Positions 45,901 to 54,638 are shown, counted from the first letter of the stretch. The stretch is DNA of 64,000 bases from Chimaeribacter coloradensis (GCF_002858715.1 NZ_PJZH01000012.1:62001-126000), one strand, 5' to 3'. The notes: a model not told the origin generated them from the letters alone. Numbers and translations are program-made.

Positions 45901-46358
45901 CGGGTCACTCCTTGAATTTCAGCGGTGTGGCGGCCGCGCAGGGCCAGGTGCACTGCGGCAAAGGCCATCAGCAGCACCACCAGCGTAGAGAGGATTACCC
46001 CCTCCGGCACCACCGCGTAGGCGTCACGGCTATGGATAAAGGCGTTCACAATCGCCAGCACCACCGCCAGCGCGTTGGCCCAGAAATGCACCTTGACCGG
46101 GGAGCCTTGCGGGTAGCGGTGGCCGACCCACACCTGCACCAGATTGATCAGCCGCGGGATGATGGCGAGGATCAGCCCCAGCACAATCAGCCAGCTGGCG
46201 GCGTGCGTCCAGAACACGTCATAGGTTTTGACGTAGAGAATATCGAAGATCCAGGCGGCGGTGAAAAAGCCGAACGGAAGCGGGTTAAGCAGCTCATACA
46301 GCGCCACGGCGGGTGCCGAGGGGCGTGCCGCGTGCCGCGAATTACCGGTGGGGGTCAT
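45897..46358 (-). CDS. DUF2231-type four-helix membrane protein
   Basis: 153 aa with about four membrane helices (LPFGFFTAAWIFDILYV; SWLIVLGLILAIIPRLINL; HFWANALAVVLAIVNAFIH; LSTLVVLLMAFAAVHLAL). DUF2231 proteins are often encoded with sorbosone dehydrogenases and may carry electrons or heme, but that role is inferred from linkage. Its stop overlaps the lipoprotein start by ATGA. Confidence 0.75.
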   Translation of the reverse strand: MTPTGNSRHAARPSAPAVALYELLNPLPFGFFTAAWIFDILYVKTYDVFWTHAASWLIVLGLILAIIPRLINLVQVWVGHRYPQGSPVKVHFWANALAVVLAIVNAFIHSRDAYAVVPEGVILSTLVVLLMAFAAVHLALRGRHTAEIQGVTR

Positions 46359-46579
46359 TCACTTACTCCTTATCAAAGGGGGCAGCCGGATAAGGCGCGC
46401 CCAGGCAATACCACAGGAAAGGACGCCGGTGTTGCAGAGGTGAAATAACCGGCACCGCCATTAACTATAGAGGAAAAACCAGAAATGCCAGGGAGATCAG
46501 GTGATTGATGGGGAGCAGAAGCGCCTGTCAGGTAACCCGTGAAACGTCGCCAATTTACCTGGGAAAAAGATCGCAAAAC

Positions 46580-46592
46580 GTGACGCCGTCAC
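46580..46592. promoter_or_regulatory. matS site
   Basis: GTGACGCCGTCAC matches GTGACRNYGTCAC exactly, in the intergenic region 57 bp before the next gene start. Confidence 0.88.
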
Positions 46593-46648
46593 GAGACTGT
46601 CATCAATACCGCGCGCCTTCGTTGCATACTTCTGCGGACCATAACAGC

Positions 46649-47179
46649 ATGGCTGACCTGAAAAGGATGACGGGTGAAATGTGTAAACACAGAGTGATAA
46701 ACAGCGGTCTGGTTCTGTTTGAAGGAGGGAGCTATCTTGATATTGCGTTTGATTTTAATGGGCATAAGCAACAGGCGCGGCAGTTCCGGTTAATATTCTG
46801 CTCTCCAAGCCTTGACCCGGTCGCCGCGGAAACCATGCACAACATGCTGGGGAGTGACCTTTATACTCTCTCTGTGCGGGTCGTCAGTTTTTATGACCGT
46901 ATGCAGGAAGACCAGAACCCTGATGACATTTTCAAAAGGCCTGAAGGCGCGTCATCCCTGCCCCTGAAAGCGCTTCATTATTTATACCAGACCTTGATGG
47001 ATATCATGTTTACGATAGCGAAAAATGAGAAAATCCACCTGCTCTATTTTGTCGCGGAAAATAAGCAGCTTAATACCCTCTATACGCGATATATCAGAAA
47101 ATTTGCAGAACAACGTAACCTTACTTGTGTAATCAACGGAGCATGTTATGCGATACGGACGCCGGGCTGCCCAGCCTGA
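46649..47179 (+). CDS. Hypothetical protein, 176 aa
   Basis: Not recognised. The start could be ATG 46649, 46667 or 46679; AAAAGGATG near 46660 would suit 46679. Content is soluble alpha/beta with no signal peptide: 'GGSYLDIAFDFNGHKQQARQFRLIF' and 'LHYLYQTLMDIMFTIAKNEKIHLLYFVAENKQLNTLYTRYIRKF', the latter strongly amphipathic. GC is lower than the neighbours. Its 3' end overlaps a 48-codon gene in another frame by 32 bp, suggesting coupling. Confidence 0.55.
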   Translation: MADLKRMTGEMCKHRVINSGLVLFEGGSYLDIAFDFNGHKQQARQFRLIFCSPSLDPVAAETMHNMLGSDLYTLSVRVVSFYDRMQEDQNPDDIFKRPEGASSLPLKALHYLYQTLMDIMFTIAKNEKIHLLYFVAENKQLNTLYTRYIRKFAEQRNLTCVINGACYAIRTPGCPA

Positions 47180-47294
47180 GGAGCACATAGATTATCAGGC
47201 CATCCGCGCGGGAAAAGCGGCAATGGTTAAACGCTTTATGGCCGCGAAAGCCGCGGCTGAACGCCAGGGAAAGGTGGTGATTAAGCCTTTGTGA
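47148..47294 (+). CDS. Small basic protein, 48 aa
   Basis: ATG 47148 follows GGAG (47138-47141) and ends at TGA 47292-47294, just before a strong terminator. The product is basic and alanine-rich: starts MRYGRRAAQPEEHIDYQAIR, continues with a helix rich in Lys/Ala (AAMVKRFMAAKAAAERQ) and ends VVIKPL. It overlaps the preceding gene by 32 bp. Ribosome site, terminator spacing and helical composition support translation. Function is unknown. Confidence 0.55.
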   Translation: MRYGRRAAQPEEHIDYQAIRAGKAAMVKRFMAAKAAAERQGKVVIKPL

Positions 47295-47315
47295 GGCGGG
47301 CAGATGTGTCGATCA

Positions 47316-47347
47316 GGGCGCGCGGTTCTGCCGGCGCGCCCTTTTTT
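47316..47347 (+). terminator. Rho-independent terminator
   Basis: GGGCGCGC-GGTTCTGCCG-GCGCGCCC followed by TTTTTT, 21 bp after the small gene. Confidence 0.9.
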
Positions 47348-47398
47348 GCGGGCCAAGAAGCTGTAAGGGAAATCCGGGAAGCGGGAATATTCCGCTTG

Positions 47399-47965
47399 TT
47401 ACACACTGTGCGCCGGTTGCATCGGGGTGCTGAAGGCATTCATTGCGCGCAGCAGCGCCAGTTGCTTCACCATCCAGGGGCTGAAGGCCCAGGGCACGGC
47501 GGCGGCCCCGTCGTAGAGGGAATCAAGCGTTACCCACTGGTAGTCCATTACTTCACTGTGGCGCGGCGTGGGCGTGCTCTCCGTGAAGGCGCGGAAGATC
47601 GGGCAGTACTCGTTCTCCACAATGCCGGAGGCGTCGGTGGCGCGGTACTGGAAGTCGTCGGTGATAAGCGTCACCTCCTCCACCTCCAGGCCAATCTCAT
47701 ACCGGCAGCGGCGGTTAACCGCGGCCTGCATGGTTTCGCCCAGTTGTGGGTGGCCGCACACCGAGTTAGTCCAGACGCCCGGCCAGGCCACTTTGCTGAT
47801 AGCGCGCCGGGTAATCAGCAATTTTCCTTCGGCGTTGAAGATATAGCAGGAAAAGGCCAGATGCAGCGGCGTAGAAGCGGTGTGAACCTGCGATTTATCC
47901 ATGATCCCAATCTGTTGATGGTTGGCATCCAGCAAAACCACATGTTCTGTCGCACGATGACTCAT
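47399..47965 (-). CDS. idi: Isopentenyl-diphosphate delta-isomerase (type I)
   Basis: 188 aa (182 in E. coli). Nudix-fold enzyme interconverting IPP and DMAPP. Catalytic Cys70 lies in TNSVCGHPQ and the essential Glu in [12 protein letters not shown]; metal-binding histidines lie in [14 protein letters not shown]. The conserved '[16 protein letters not shown]' is visible. In enterobacteria it is non-essential and balances isoprenoid precursors. No carotenoid genes are nearby. Confidence 0.95.
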   Translation of the reverse strand: MSHRATEHVVLLDANHQQIGIMDKSQVHTASTPLHLAFSCYIFNAEGKLLITRRAISKVAWPGVWTNSVCGHPQLGETMQAAVNRRCRYEIGLEVEEVTLITDDFQYRATDASGIVENEYCPIFRAFTESTPTPRHSEVMDYQWVTLDSLYDGAAAVPWAFSPWMVKQLALLRAMNAFSTPMQPAHSV

Positions 47966-48150
47966 GACTCACCTTTTTATAACGCCCGCCTGTCAGCGGG
48001 CGCGGTAAATTTAGGATTAATGCTATGGAAAGTATAGGAGAAAGGATCTGGCCGCGCGACCCTTTTCCCGAAACCAAACCCTGCCAGGTGTAAGAAAATA
48101 CGAAGGGCTACGGGCAGCGATGCTGTACAGGCCAGGGGCATCGCAGGGGT

Positions 48151-48409
48151 GTTGTATTGGTTATGCTTGTATTAATACAACACAACAATGAACGGCCAGG
48201 TAAAGAACCGATCAGATCACACAATCAATAAGACAAGCAATGTCTCGTTGTATGCCCTGCGCTCTCTTGCTCCCACGACGCTTTGGCAGCCCCACAGACA
48301 ATACAACCAATGGTAATTCATATGATCAATGCAATGCAGGCCTCCTGACCAGACATCGCATGATACAAGTCACAAAACAATACAACCTATTTAACCGAAG
48401 GGTTGTATT
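48151..48409. promoter_or_regulatory. TTGTATT operator array upstream of the HutC-type regulator
   Basis: Repeated motif TTGTATT/AATACAA: TTGTATTGG (48152-), perfect 14-bp palindrome TTGTATTAATACAA (48167-48180), AATACAACC (48300-48308), AATACAACC (48379-48387) and GGTTGTATT (48401-48409). The last two form nine-base arms 13 bp apart. The final motif ends 67 bp before the regulator start. HutC/GntR dimers commonly bind such palindromes, so this is likely its autoregulatory operator set. Confidence 0.7.
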
Positions 48410-48476
48410 ATCTTTATCCAACCCTCACGTGTGCTACTCTGCTGTCAGTCCTTTTTTGTTATGGAACCTGCTGCTG

Positions 48477-49307
48477 ATGACAAAGAAACCGCGTTACCGT
48501 GAAATTGCCGATACCCTCTGCCAACAGGTCGCCAGTGGGCAGCTGAAAGCAGGTGATGCCCTGCCGACCGAAGCGCAACTGGGTGAGCAGTATGGTGTCA
48601 GCCGGGTGACGGTGCGTCAGGCATTGAAAGTGCTTACTGACCAGCAGGTGATTAAGAGTATCCAGGGGCGCGGGCGTTATGTGCGCGATGTACAGGACGC
48701 GCTCGCCCCACTGGCAGAAGAGGCGCGGCCCACTCCCGGCCCACAGGAACCTGTCCCGGCCGGCCCGCGTGGAGAGGCGCCACACAGCGCACCAGCTGCA
48801 CGCGGGCCTGAGTCGCTCAGCGCATATTACGAAGTGCTGGATTTCGCCGTGGTGCTGCCGGATGAAACGGTGCGTACGGCATTAAGGCTGAAAAGCGGCG
48901 AGCGGGTTTACCAGGTACGGCGGCGGCAATTTATCCGGCAGACTCCGGTCGCCTTTGAGGAGGTCTGGCTGCCGCTGGCACTGTTCCCTGACCTGAGCTA
49001 TGCGGTGATGCAATCCTCAACCTATGACTATGTCGAGAAGGTAAAGCACTGGGTGATTGACCGCAGCGAACAGGCGCTGCAGGCCAGGATGCCGTCCGGG
49101 GAGATGGCGCAGGCCCTGGGCATTGACCGGCAACGGCCGGTGCTGGAGCAGCGCGCGCTGGGGTTTTTACAGGACGGCACCGTGTTTGAGTACAGTTGCC
49201 GGGTCACCCAGGGGGATGACGCCCCGCTGACCTGGGTCACCTACCGGCACGATCAGGCAGGTGGGGTCGCCTCCCCTGCTTGCGGCTGGCCGAGCAGCTC
49301 GCGGTAG
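48477..49307 (+). CDS. GntR/HutC-family transcriptional regulator
   Basis: 276 aa from ATG 48477; an upstream extension would run through the operator array and is rejected. N-terminal Gnt[52 protein letters not shown] Pro/Ala-rich linker of ~40 residues follows, then a UTRA effector domain ('[29 protein letters not shown]' to '[12 protein letters not shown]'). The last 18 residues are beyond the domain and overlap ymdB convergently by 55 bp. The linker is longer than usual. Effector unknown; no catabolic operon adjoins. Confidence 0.85.
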   Translation: MTKKPRYREIADTLCQQVASGQLKAGDALPTEAQLGEQYGVSRVTVRQALKVLTDQQVIKSIQGRGRYVRDVQDALAPLAEEARPTPGPQEPVPAGPRGEAPHSAPAARGPESLSAYYEVLDFAVVLPDETVRTALRLKSGERVYQVRRRQFIRQTPVAFEEVWLPLALFPDLSYAVMQSSTYDYVEKVKHWVIDRSEQALQARMPSGEMAQALGIDRQRPVLEQRALGFLQDGTVFEYSCRVTQGDDAPLTWVTYRHDQAGGVASPACGWPSSSR

Positions 49308-49795
49308 ATCATCAGGTTCTCCGGGTCGAAACAGACAAACAGCACCTCTTCAATCGCCGGGTCGGTGCTGAGCACCGTCTGCGTGACCTCTATCGCGATC
49401 TGTGCCGCCTCGAGTTTCGGGAAGCCGTAAATGCCGGTGCTGATGTTGGGAAACGCCACCCGGCGCAGGCCATATTGCGCCACCAGATCAAAACTGCGCA
49501 GGTAGGCGCTGCGCAATAAGTCCGCCTCGCCCTGGCTCCCGCCTTCCCAGCGCGGGCCGACGGCATGAATCACCCATTTGGCCGGCAGATCGCCACCGAG
49601 AGTGATCACCGCGTCACCGGTTTTGCAGCCGCCGATGCGCTGGCACGCCTCCAGGATGGCCGGGCCGCCGGCGCGGTGAATGGCACCGTCTACCCCGCCG
49701 CCGCCGAGCAGCGAATTGTTCGCTGCATTGACAATGGCATCCACTTCCAGCCGCGTAATGTCCCCTGACAGCACGCCGATACGATCATTCATCAT
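49253..49795 (-). CDS. ymdB: Macrodomain O-acetyl-ADP-ribose deacetylase YmdB
   Basis: 180 aa from ATG 49795, preceded by AAAGGGG. Macrodomain motifs: [23 protein letters not shown], then [25 protein letters not shown] and [12 protein letters not shown]. YmdB hydrolyses O-acetyl-ADP-ribose and modulates RNase III. The frame stays open upstream to GTG 49867 through an 18-bp repeat that would add a Cys-containing hexapeptide repeat; the ribosome site favours the shorter form. The gene converges with the HutC regulator. Confidence 0.9.
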   Translation of the reverse strand: MMNDRIGVLSGDITRLEVDAIVNAANNSLLGGGGVDGAIHRAGGPAILEACQRIGGCKTGDAVITLGGDLPAKWVIHAVGPRWEGGSQGEADLLRSAYLRSFDLVAQYGLRRVAFPNISTGIYGFPKLEAAQIAIEVTQTVLSTDPAIEEVLFVCFDPENLMIYRELLGQPQAGEATPPA

Positions 49796-49796
49796 C

Positions 49797-49886
49797 ACAT
49801 CCCCTTTCGTTAAACAGTCCACCTTTTCAACACAATCCACCTTTTCAATACAGTTTATCGTTTCCACACAGGCCGCCTCGTCAAAA
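49797..49886. repeat. Degenerate 18-bp tandem repeat upstream of ymdB
   Basis: Units beginning 49797, 49815, 49833, 49851 and 49869; the best two are CAGTCCACCTTTTCAACA and CAATCCACCTTTTCAATA. Period 18 keeps the ymdB frame open, giving a hexapeptide repeat with Cys in every unit ([18 protein letters not shown]) if translated from GTG 49867. Confidence 0.65.
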
Positions 49887-49907
49887 CAGCCTGTTTTTCC
49901 ATAATGA

Positions 49908-49936
49908 AAAGGGCCTGCCGGTGACCGGCAAGCCCT
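49908..49936 (-). terminator. Terminator downstream of the PBP3-like gene
   Basis: On the minus strand: AAGGGCTTGCCGG-TCA-CCGGCAGGCCCTTTTC. It serves the penicillin-binding protein transcript. Confidence 0.75.
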
Positions 49937-49971
49937 TCAAGTGTAGACGCTCCCGCCCGCTTCTCTGTGAA

Positions 49972-51732
49972 TCAGCCTTTGATGGTGGAAACCACGTTCA
50001 GCTGCTGGGCATCCGGCAGGATGTTCATGTGCTCCATCACCTGCCCCATGATCTGGCCGAAGATTGGCCCGGCCACCGAGCCGCCGAAGTGTTTGCCCGC
50101 TTTGGGGTTGTTGACCATCACCACCAGCGCCACCCGCGGGTTGCTCGCCGGGGCGACCCCGGCGGTGTAGTTGATGTAGCCGCCGTCATACTTGCCGTTC
50201 TTGCCCATCTTTTCGGCCGTGCCGGTTTTGATCGCCAGCCGGTAGCCCGGCACCGCCGCACTCAGGCCGCTGCCGCCCGGCAGGGCGTCGCTCTCCATCA
50301 TATGCACCACGGTTTTCACAATCTCCGGGTCCATCACCTGGGTGCCCATCACCGGCGGCGTCACTTTGGTGATCGACAGCGGGCGGTAGAGGCCGAAGGC
50401 GCCGATGGCCGCATACTCGCGCGCCATCTGGAGCGGCGTCACGCGCAGGCCGTAGCCGAAGGAGAAGGTGGCGCGGTCGATGTTCGACCACATCTGGCGG
50501 TGGAGCGGGAAGTAGCCGCTGCTCTCATTGCCCATGCCGAGGTCGGTGGGCTGGCCGAGGCCGAAACTGTGGTAGACATCCACCAGCACGTTGGCGGGCA
50601 TCGCCAGCGCAATATGCGACACGGCAATGTCACTCGACTTCTGCAGGATGCCGGTCACCGTCAGCTCCGGCCAGTTGCCGACGTCCCGGATCAGGTGACC
50701 GTTCACCCGATAGGGGTGGGTGTCGAGTACCGAGTCCGGGCGGATCAGGTGGCGCGCCAGCCCGGTCATCACCACCAGCGGTTTTACCGTGGAGCCGGGT
50801 TCGAAGCTGTCGCTGCTGGCGACGTTGCGGATGTTGCCCGGCGGCGTGTCGGCCAGGTTGTTCGGGTTGAACGACGGGTAACTCGCCATGCCGAGGATCT
50901 CGCCGGTGTTCACGTCCACCAGCACTGCGCAGCCGGAGTCCGCCTGGTTGAGCAGCACGCCGTCACGGATATGGGCGTAAAGCACATATTGCAGGAACTT
51001 GTCGATGCTCAGCGTGACGTTGGGCGGGGCCACCGGGTCAATATTTTTCAGCAACCCAATCACCGCGCCATGCCCATCTTTCTGGTAGACGCGCAGGCCC
51101 GATTTGCCCTGCAACAGGTGGTTAAAGCCGAGTTCGATCCCCTCCAGCCCCTGGTTATCCATCCCGACGATGCCCACCAGCGCGGCGGCGTCCTGCCCCA
51201 TCGGGTAGAAGCGGCTGAAATCCTGCTGGGTGCTGACGCCGGTCAGGTGCAGCTTGGTGACATACTCCGCCACTTCGGTATCCACTTTATGGGCGGCGAA
51301 CAGGAAGCGCTTGTGCGGGTTGGCCTGGATCATCTGCTGGAGCTGGCTGAGCGGGATCTTCAGCACGCTGGCGAAACTCTGCCAGCGCTCATTGTTGAGC
51401 TGGGTGTCCGCTTCCAGGATATGTTTCGGGTCGAGGATGATGTCGCGCGAGGCGACACTGACCGCCAGCGCCTCGCCGTTGCGGTCGGTGATCATGCCGC
51501 GGTTGGTCGGCACCACCTGGGTACGGATCGAGCGCTGGTCAGCCTGGTCGGTGAGCTGCTTGTCATTGAGCAGCTGGAGGTCGCCGACCCGCGCCACCAG
51601 CAGGAAGAAGCAGACCAGTATCCCGGCGCAAATCCAGACAAAGCGGACAGAGGAATAGTTCTTGGCGGAGGCCGGGCCTTTGGCCGCGGCGGCCGCTTTC
51701 TTGCCGGGCATCGCCGGGCGTCTCTTTTTCAT
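49972..51732 (-). CDS. Class B penicillin-binding protein, PBP3/FtsI paralogue
   Basis: 586 aa (E. coli FtsI 588). One N-terminal membrane anchor (~28-48), a pedestal domain, then the transpeptidase domain. Motifs: SxxK in FEPGSTVKPLVV, SxN position reading SSD in LQKSSDIAVSH (FtsI has SSN), and KTGT in AIKTGTAEKM. 'RATFSFGYGLRVTPLQ' and 'VAPASNPRVALVV' are FtsI-specific. It closely resembles FtsI but is outside the dcw cluster, so it is an additional septal PBP comparable to Salmonella PBP3SAL, which works at acid pH. ATG 51732 was chosen by FtsI length. Confidence 0.88.
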   Translation of the reverse strand: MKKRRPAMPGKKAAAAAKGPASAKNYSSVRFVWICAGILVCFFLLVARVGDLQLLNDKQLTDQADQRSIRTQVVPTNRGMITDRNGEALAVSVASRDIILDPKHILEADTQLNNERWQSFASVLKIPLSQLQQMIQANPHKRFLFAAHKVDTEVAEYVTKLHLTGVSTQQDFSRFYPMGQDAAALVGIVGMDNQGLEGIELGFNHLLQGKSGLRVYQKDGHGAVIGLLKNIDPVAPPNVTLSIDKFLQYVLYAHIRDGVLLNQADSGCAVLVDVNTGEILGMASYPSFNPNNLADTPPGNIRNVASSDSFEPGSTVKPLVVMTGLARHLIRPDSVLDTHPYRVNGHLIRDVGNWPELTVTGILQKSSDIAVSHIALAMPANVLVDVYHSFGLGQPTDLGMGNESSGYFPLHRQMWSNIDRATFSFGYGLRVTPLQMAREYAAIGAFGLYRPLSITKVTPPVMGTQVMDPEIVKTVVHMMESDALPGGSGLSAAVPGYRLAIKTGTAEKMGKNGKYDGGYINYTAGVAPASNPRVALVVMVNNPKAGKHFGGSVAGPIFGQIMGQVMEHMNILPDAQQLNVVSTIKG

Positions 51733-51900
51733 GGGGTTCTCAGCAGTCAATCGGGGCGTGCTGCGTGTGCAGCGCACAGCGGGTGACAGATTATGATGGA
51801 ATTACAGCGGATTACAGCGCCCGCAGGCGCTAATCCGTTGCTGAATGTAAGAAAGAAACAAGAAAGGTTTTGCCTGTGGGAATTATCGCCGGCCGCGCCG

Positions 51901-53814
51901 TTAACGGGCCGGATCGGCAATCTGCTGGCCGGCAGCGGCGTCAGCGTGCGCCGGGTCAAAAATATGGTCAAGAATGGCGCGCGCGGTCGGCCCGGCGACC
52001 ACGCCGTCACCGCCGCCATTCTCCAGGATCAGCGCCATCGCCACTTTCGGGTTTTTGTACGGGGCGAACAGCGTGTAGAAGATGTGGTCACGCAGCCGCA
52101 CCGGCACCATTTTGGCGTTGTAGGTCTGGTTCTCTTTCAGGCTGAAGACCTGCGAGGTACCGGACTTGGCGGCAATGCCGTACGGCGCGGTGTGGAACAG
52201 CTTATAGCCGGTGCCGTTCGGCGCGTTGGCCATGCCGAACATCGCCGCTTTGACGATACCCCAGTAAGGCGAATGCGGGTCGCCGACCTGTTCCGCGCCC
52301 TCTGCCGGGGGCTGGTAGCGTTCAACGTGGTTCGCCCCTTTTATCGAGTAGAGCAGGTGCGGCGGTTTGACGGTGCCGTTATTGATCAGGGTGGTCAGCG
52401 CCTTGACCATCTGGATCGGCGTGGCGATCCAGTAGCCCTGGCCGATGCCGACCGGCACGGTGTCCCCCTGATACCAGGGTTTTTTATGGACGCGCTGTTT
52501 CCACGCCCGGCTCGGCAGCACGCCCTGGTACTCTTCGTTGAGGTCGATGCCGGTGGGCCGCCCGTAGCCGAATTTGCTCATCCACTCGTGGATGCGGTCG
52601 ATCCCCATCTCATAGGCCACCTGGTAGAAGAAGGTGTCCGCGGACTCCTCAATCGCCTTGGTGACGTTCAGCATCCCGTGGCCGCTCTTCAGCCAGTCGC
52701 GGTAGTGGCGTTTGGAGCCGGGCAGCACCCAGCTCGGCGCGCCGAAGAAGGTGGTGCCGGGGGTGATCACCCCGGCGAACAGCGCGGAGACCGACATATA
52801 GGGTTTTACCGTCGAGGCAGGCGGGTACAGCCCCTGCGTCACCCGGTTGATCAGCGGCAGGTCGGGGTTGCTGAGCAGGCTTTTGTACTGCGTGTAGCTG
52901 ATGCCTTTCACAAAGGGGTTCGGGTCATAGCTGGGGCTGGAGACCATCGCCAGGATGCCGCCGTCGCGCGGGTCTTCCACCACCACGGCGGCGCGCTGCC
53001 CCTTAAGCACCGACTCGATGTACTGTTGCAGCGGCAGGCTCAGGGAGAGGTAGATGTCTTTCCCGGCCTGCGGCGGCTGCTCTTTCAGCAGGCGCACCAC
53101 CCGGCCGTGGTTATCCACTTCCACCTCCTGGTAGCCGGTTTTGCCGTGCAGCACGCTCTCGTAGTAACCCTCAATTCCCTGTTTGCCGATGTTATGGTCG
53201 GCGGCGTAGTTCTCCGCAAGGCCCGCTTTCTCCAGCCGCTGCTCGTCCCGGTCGTTGATTTTCGAGACATAGCCCACCACGTGTGCCAGCTGGGCGCCGT
53301 AGGGGTATTCGCGCTGCTGGTAGGTGTCGATGGAGACGCCGGTAAACTTGAACTGGTTGACGGCAAAACGCGCCACTTCGTCGTCGGAGAGTTCCATCTT
53401 CAGCGTCACCGGTTTGTAACGGCTGGTGTGGTGCATGGCGTCGCGGAAATCGGTGATGTCGTCCGGCGTCAGGTTAACGATTGGCGTCAGCGCCTTGAGC
53501 GTCGCTTCCATGTCATCGACTTTGCCGGGGATGATCTGGATCTGGTAGAGCGTGAGGTTGTGCACCAGCGGAATGCCGTTGCGGTCGTAGATCAGCCCGC
53601 GGCTCGGGGCAATCGGCAACATTTTGATGTCATTCTGATTGGAGCGGGTCTGGTAGAAGGCGTGCTGTTTTACCTGCAAGCGGTAGAGGTTGGCGACCAG
53701 CACCCCGGAGAGCAACAGCACTACCCCAAAGGCCACCAGCGCACGGCGGATAAAGAGGCGGACCTCCGCAGAGTAGTCACGGAAGGGGTGCTGATTGTGC
53801 TCAAATAGGGCCAT
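51901..53814 (-). CDS. Class B penicillin-binding protein, PBP2/MrdA paralogue
   Basis: 637 aa (E. coli PBP2 633). N-terminal anchor 'RRALVAFGVVLLLSGVLVANLYRLQV', then PIAPSRGLIYDRNGIPL. Catalytic motifs: SxxK in YPPASTVKPYM, SAD in EESADTFFYQVAYEMGIDR and KSGT in AAKSGTSQVF. Partner to RodA-type SEDS proteins in side-wall synthesis. The normal mrdA-rodA partner gene is not adjacent; instead the PBP3 paralogue follows 168 bp downstream. This suggests an alternative elongation enzyme like Salmonella PBP2SAL. Confidence 0.88.
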   Translation of the reverse strand: MALFEHNQHPFRDYSAEVRLFIRRALVAFGVVLLLSGVLVANLYRLQVKQHAFYQTRSNQNDIKMLPIAPSRGLIYDRNGIPLVHNLTLYQIQIIPGKVDDMEATLKALTPIVNLTPDDITDFRDAMHHTSRYKPVTLKMELSDDEVARFAVNQFKFTGVSIDTYQQREYPYGAQLAHVVGYVSKINDRDEQRLEKAGLAENYAADHNIGKQGIEGYYESVLHGKTGYQEVEVDNHGRVVRLLKEQPPQAGKDIYLSLSLPLQQYIESVLKGQRAAVVVEDPRDGGILAMVSSPSYDPNPFVKGISYTQYKSLLSNPDLPLINRVTQGLYPPASTVKPYMSVSALFAGVITPGTTFFGAPSWVLPGSKRHYRDWLKSGHGMLNVTKAIEESADTFFYQVAYEMGIDRIHEWMSKFGYGRPTGIDLNEEYQGVLPSRAWKQRVHKKPWYQGDTVPVGIGQGYWIATPIQMVKALTTLINNGTVKPPHLLYSIKGANHVERYQPPAEGAEQVGDPHSPYWGIVKAAMFGMANAPNGTGYKLFHTAPYGIAAKSGTSQVFSLKENQTYNAKMVPVRLRDHIFYTLFAPYKNPKVAMALILENGGGDGVVAGPTARAILDHIFDPAHADAAAGQQIADPAR

Positions 53815-54030
53815 GCCGGGGTCGTTACCTGTCTGCTTTGTTGCCGTTTCTGCCGCCGGTACGCGGCGGGCGGATCGTGTCAAAAGCGGGCAAGCATAAC
53901 GGACAGGGGGAGGTGTGCCTATGAAAAGGTTGCTAATTATATGCGGGGAGTGTTTCAGGGTGTTAAGGGGCGGCAGGAAGATGGCAGGGGGTAAACGCCG
54001 GCCGCGCTGCCATCTTCATCACGCAGAGGT

Positions 54031-54594
54031 TTACGCCGGTAACAGGCCGGCAGACTGGTAGCCGGCGATCAGGTCATCAAACAGGGTGATGTCTGAGCGG
54101 CTTCTCGCCAGCAGTTGTGCGCCGGAAACGGCGGCGAAAATCGCCCGCGCGCGCCCTTCGCTCTCCTCAGGCGGGACAAGGCCCGCATCGGCCAGGGTGG
54201 CGGCGAGCCAGGCGATGTTGATGTCGGCAAAGGCCTGTACCTCGGTTTTTACCGCGTCCGGCAGGTCGTCATATTCCGCAGACATAAAACTCCCCATGCA
54301 GAGCCGGTTACCGTGCGCCAGTGACCGGCGGAAAATCCCGGGGTACCGGCGCAGGCTGCTCAGGGCGTCCGGCGCGTCGGCGCGCATCGCCTCCAGATCG
54401 GCCGCGGTGTCCTCCCAGTAGCGCCTTGCCACCGCTGCCCCCAATTCCGCTTTGCTGGGAAAATGGTGGTAAATGCTCGCCGCTTTAATGCCGACTTCCG
54501 CCGCCAGATCGCGGAAATTTAACCCGCCGTAACCGTGCGCCTGGGCGCTCTGCCGCGCCGCCGCCAGAATCGCTTCTTTGGCATTTTTACTCAT
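54031..54594 (-). CDS. TetR-family repressor
   Basis: 187 aa. HTH: AKEAILAAARQSAQAHGYGGLNFRDLAAEVGIKAASIYHHFPSKAELGAAV, the canonical TetR pattern with IYHHFPSK. The C-terminal ligand domain is helical and resembles AcuR/NemR-like regulators. ATG 54594 follows GGGAGGGT. Divergent from an amidase gene, with two matching operators between, so it probably represses both genes. Confidence 0.88.
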   Translation of the reverse strand: MSKNAKEAILAAARQSAQAHGYGGLNFRDLAAEVGIKAASIYHHFPSKAELGAAVARRYWEDTAADLEAMRADAPDALSSLRRYPGIFRRSLAHGNRLCMGSFMSAEYDDLPDAVKTEVQAFADINIAWLAATLADAGLVPPEESEGRARAIFAAVSGAQLLARSRSDITLFDDLIAGYQSAGLLPA

Positions 54595-54638
54595 ATACCC
54601 TCCCTTGCCGGGCAATGATGCCCACTGGAAATATTTAT

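Noticed and set aside
47399-47965. Carotenoid cluster suggested by idi
   Set aside because: No crt genes occur within the window; idi stands alone as in E. coli.
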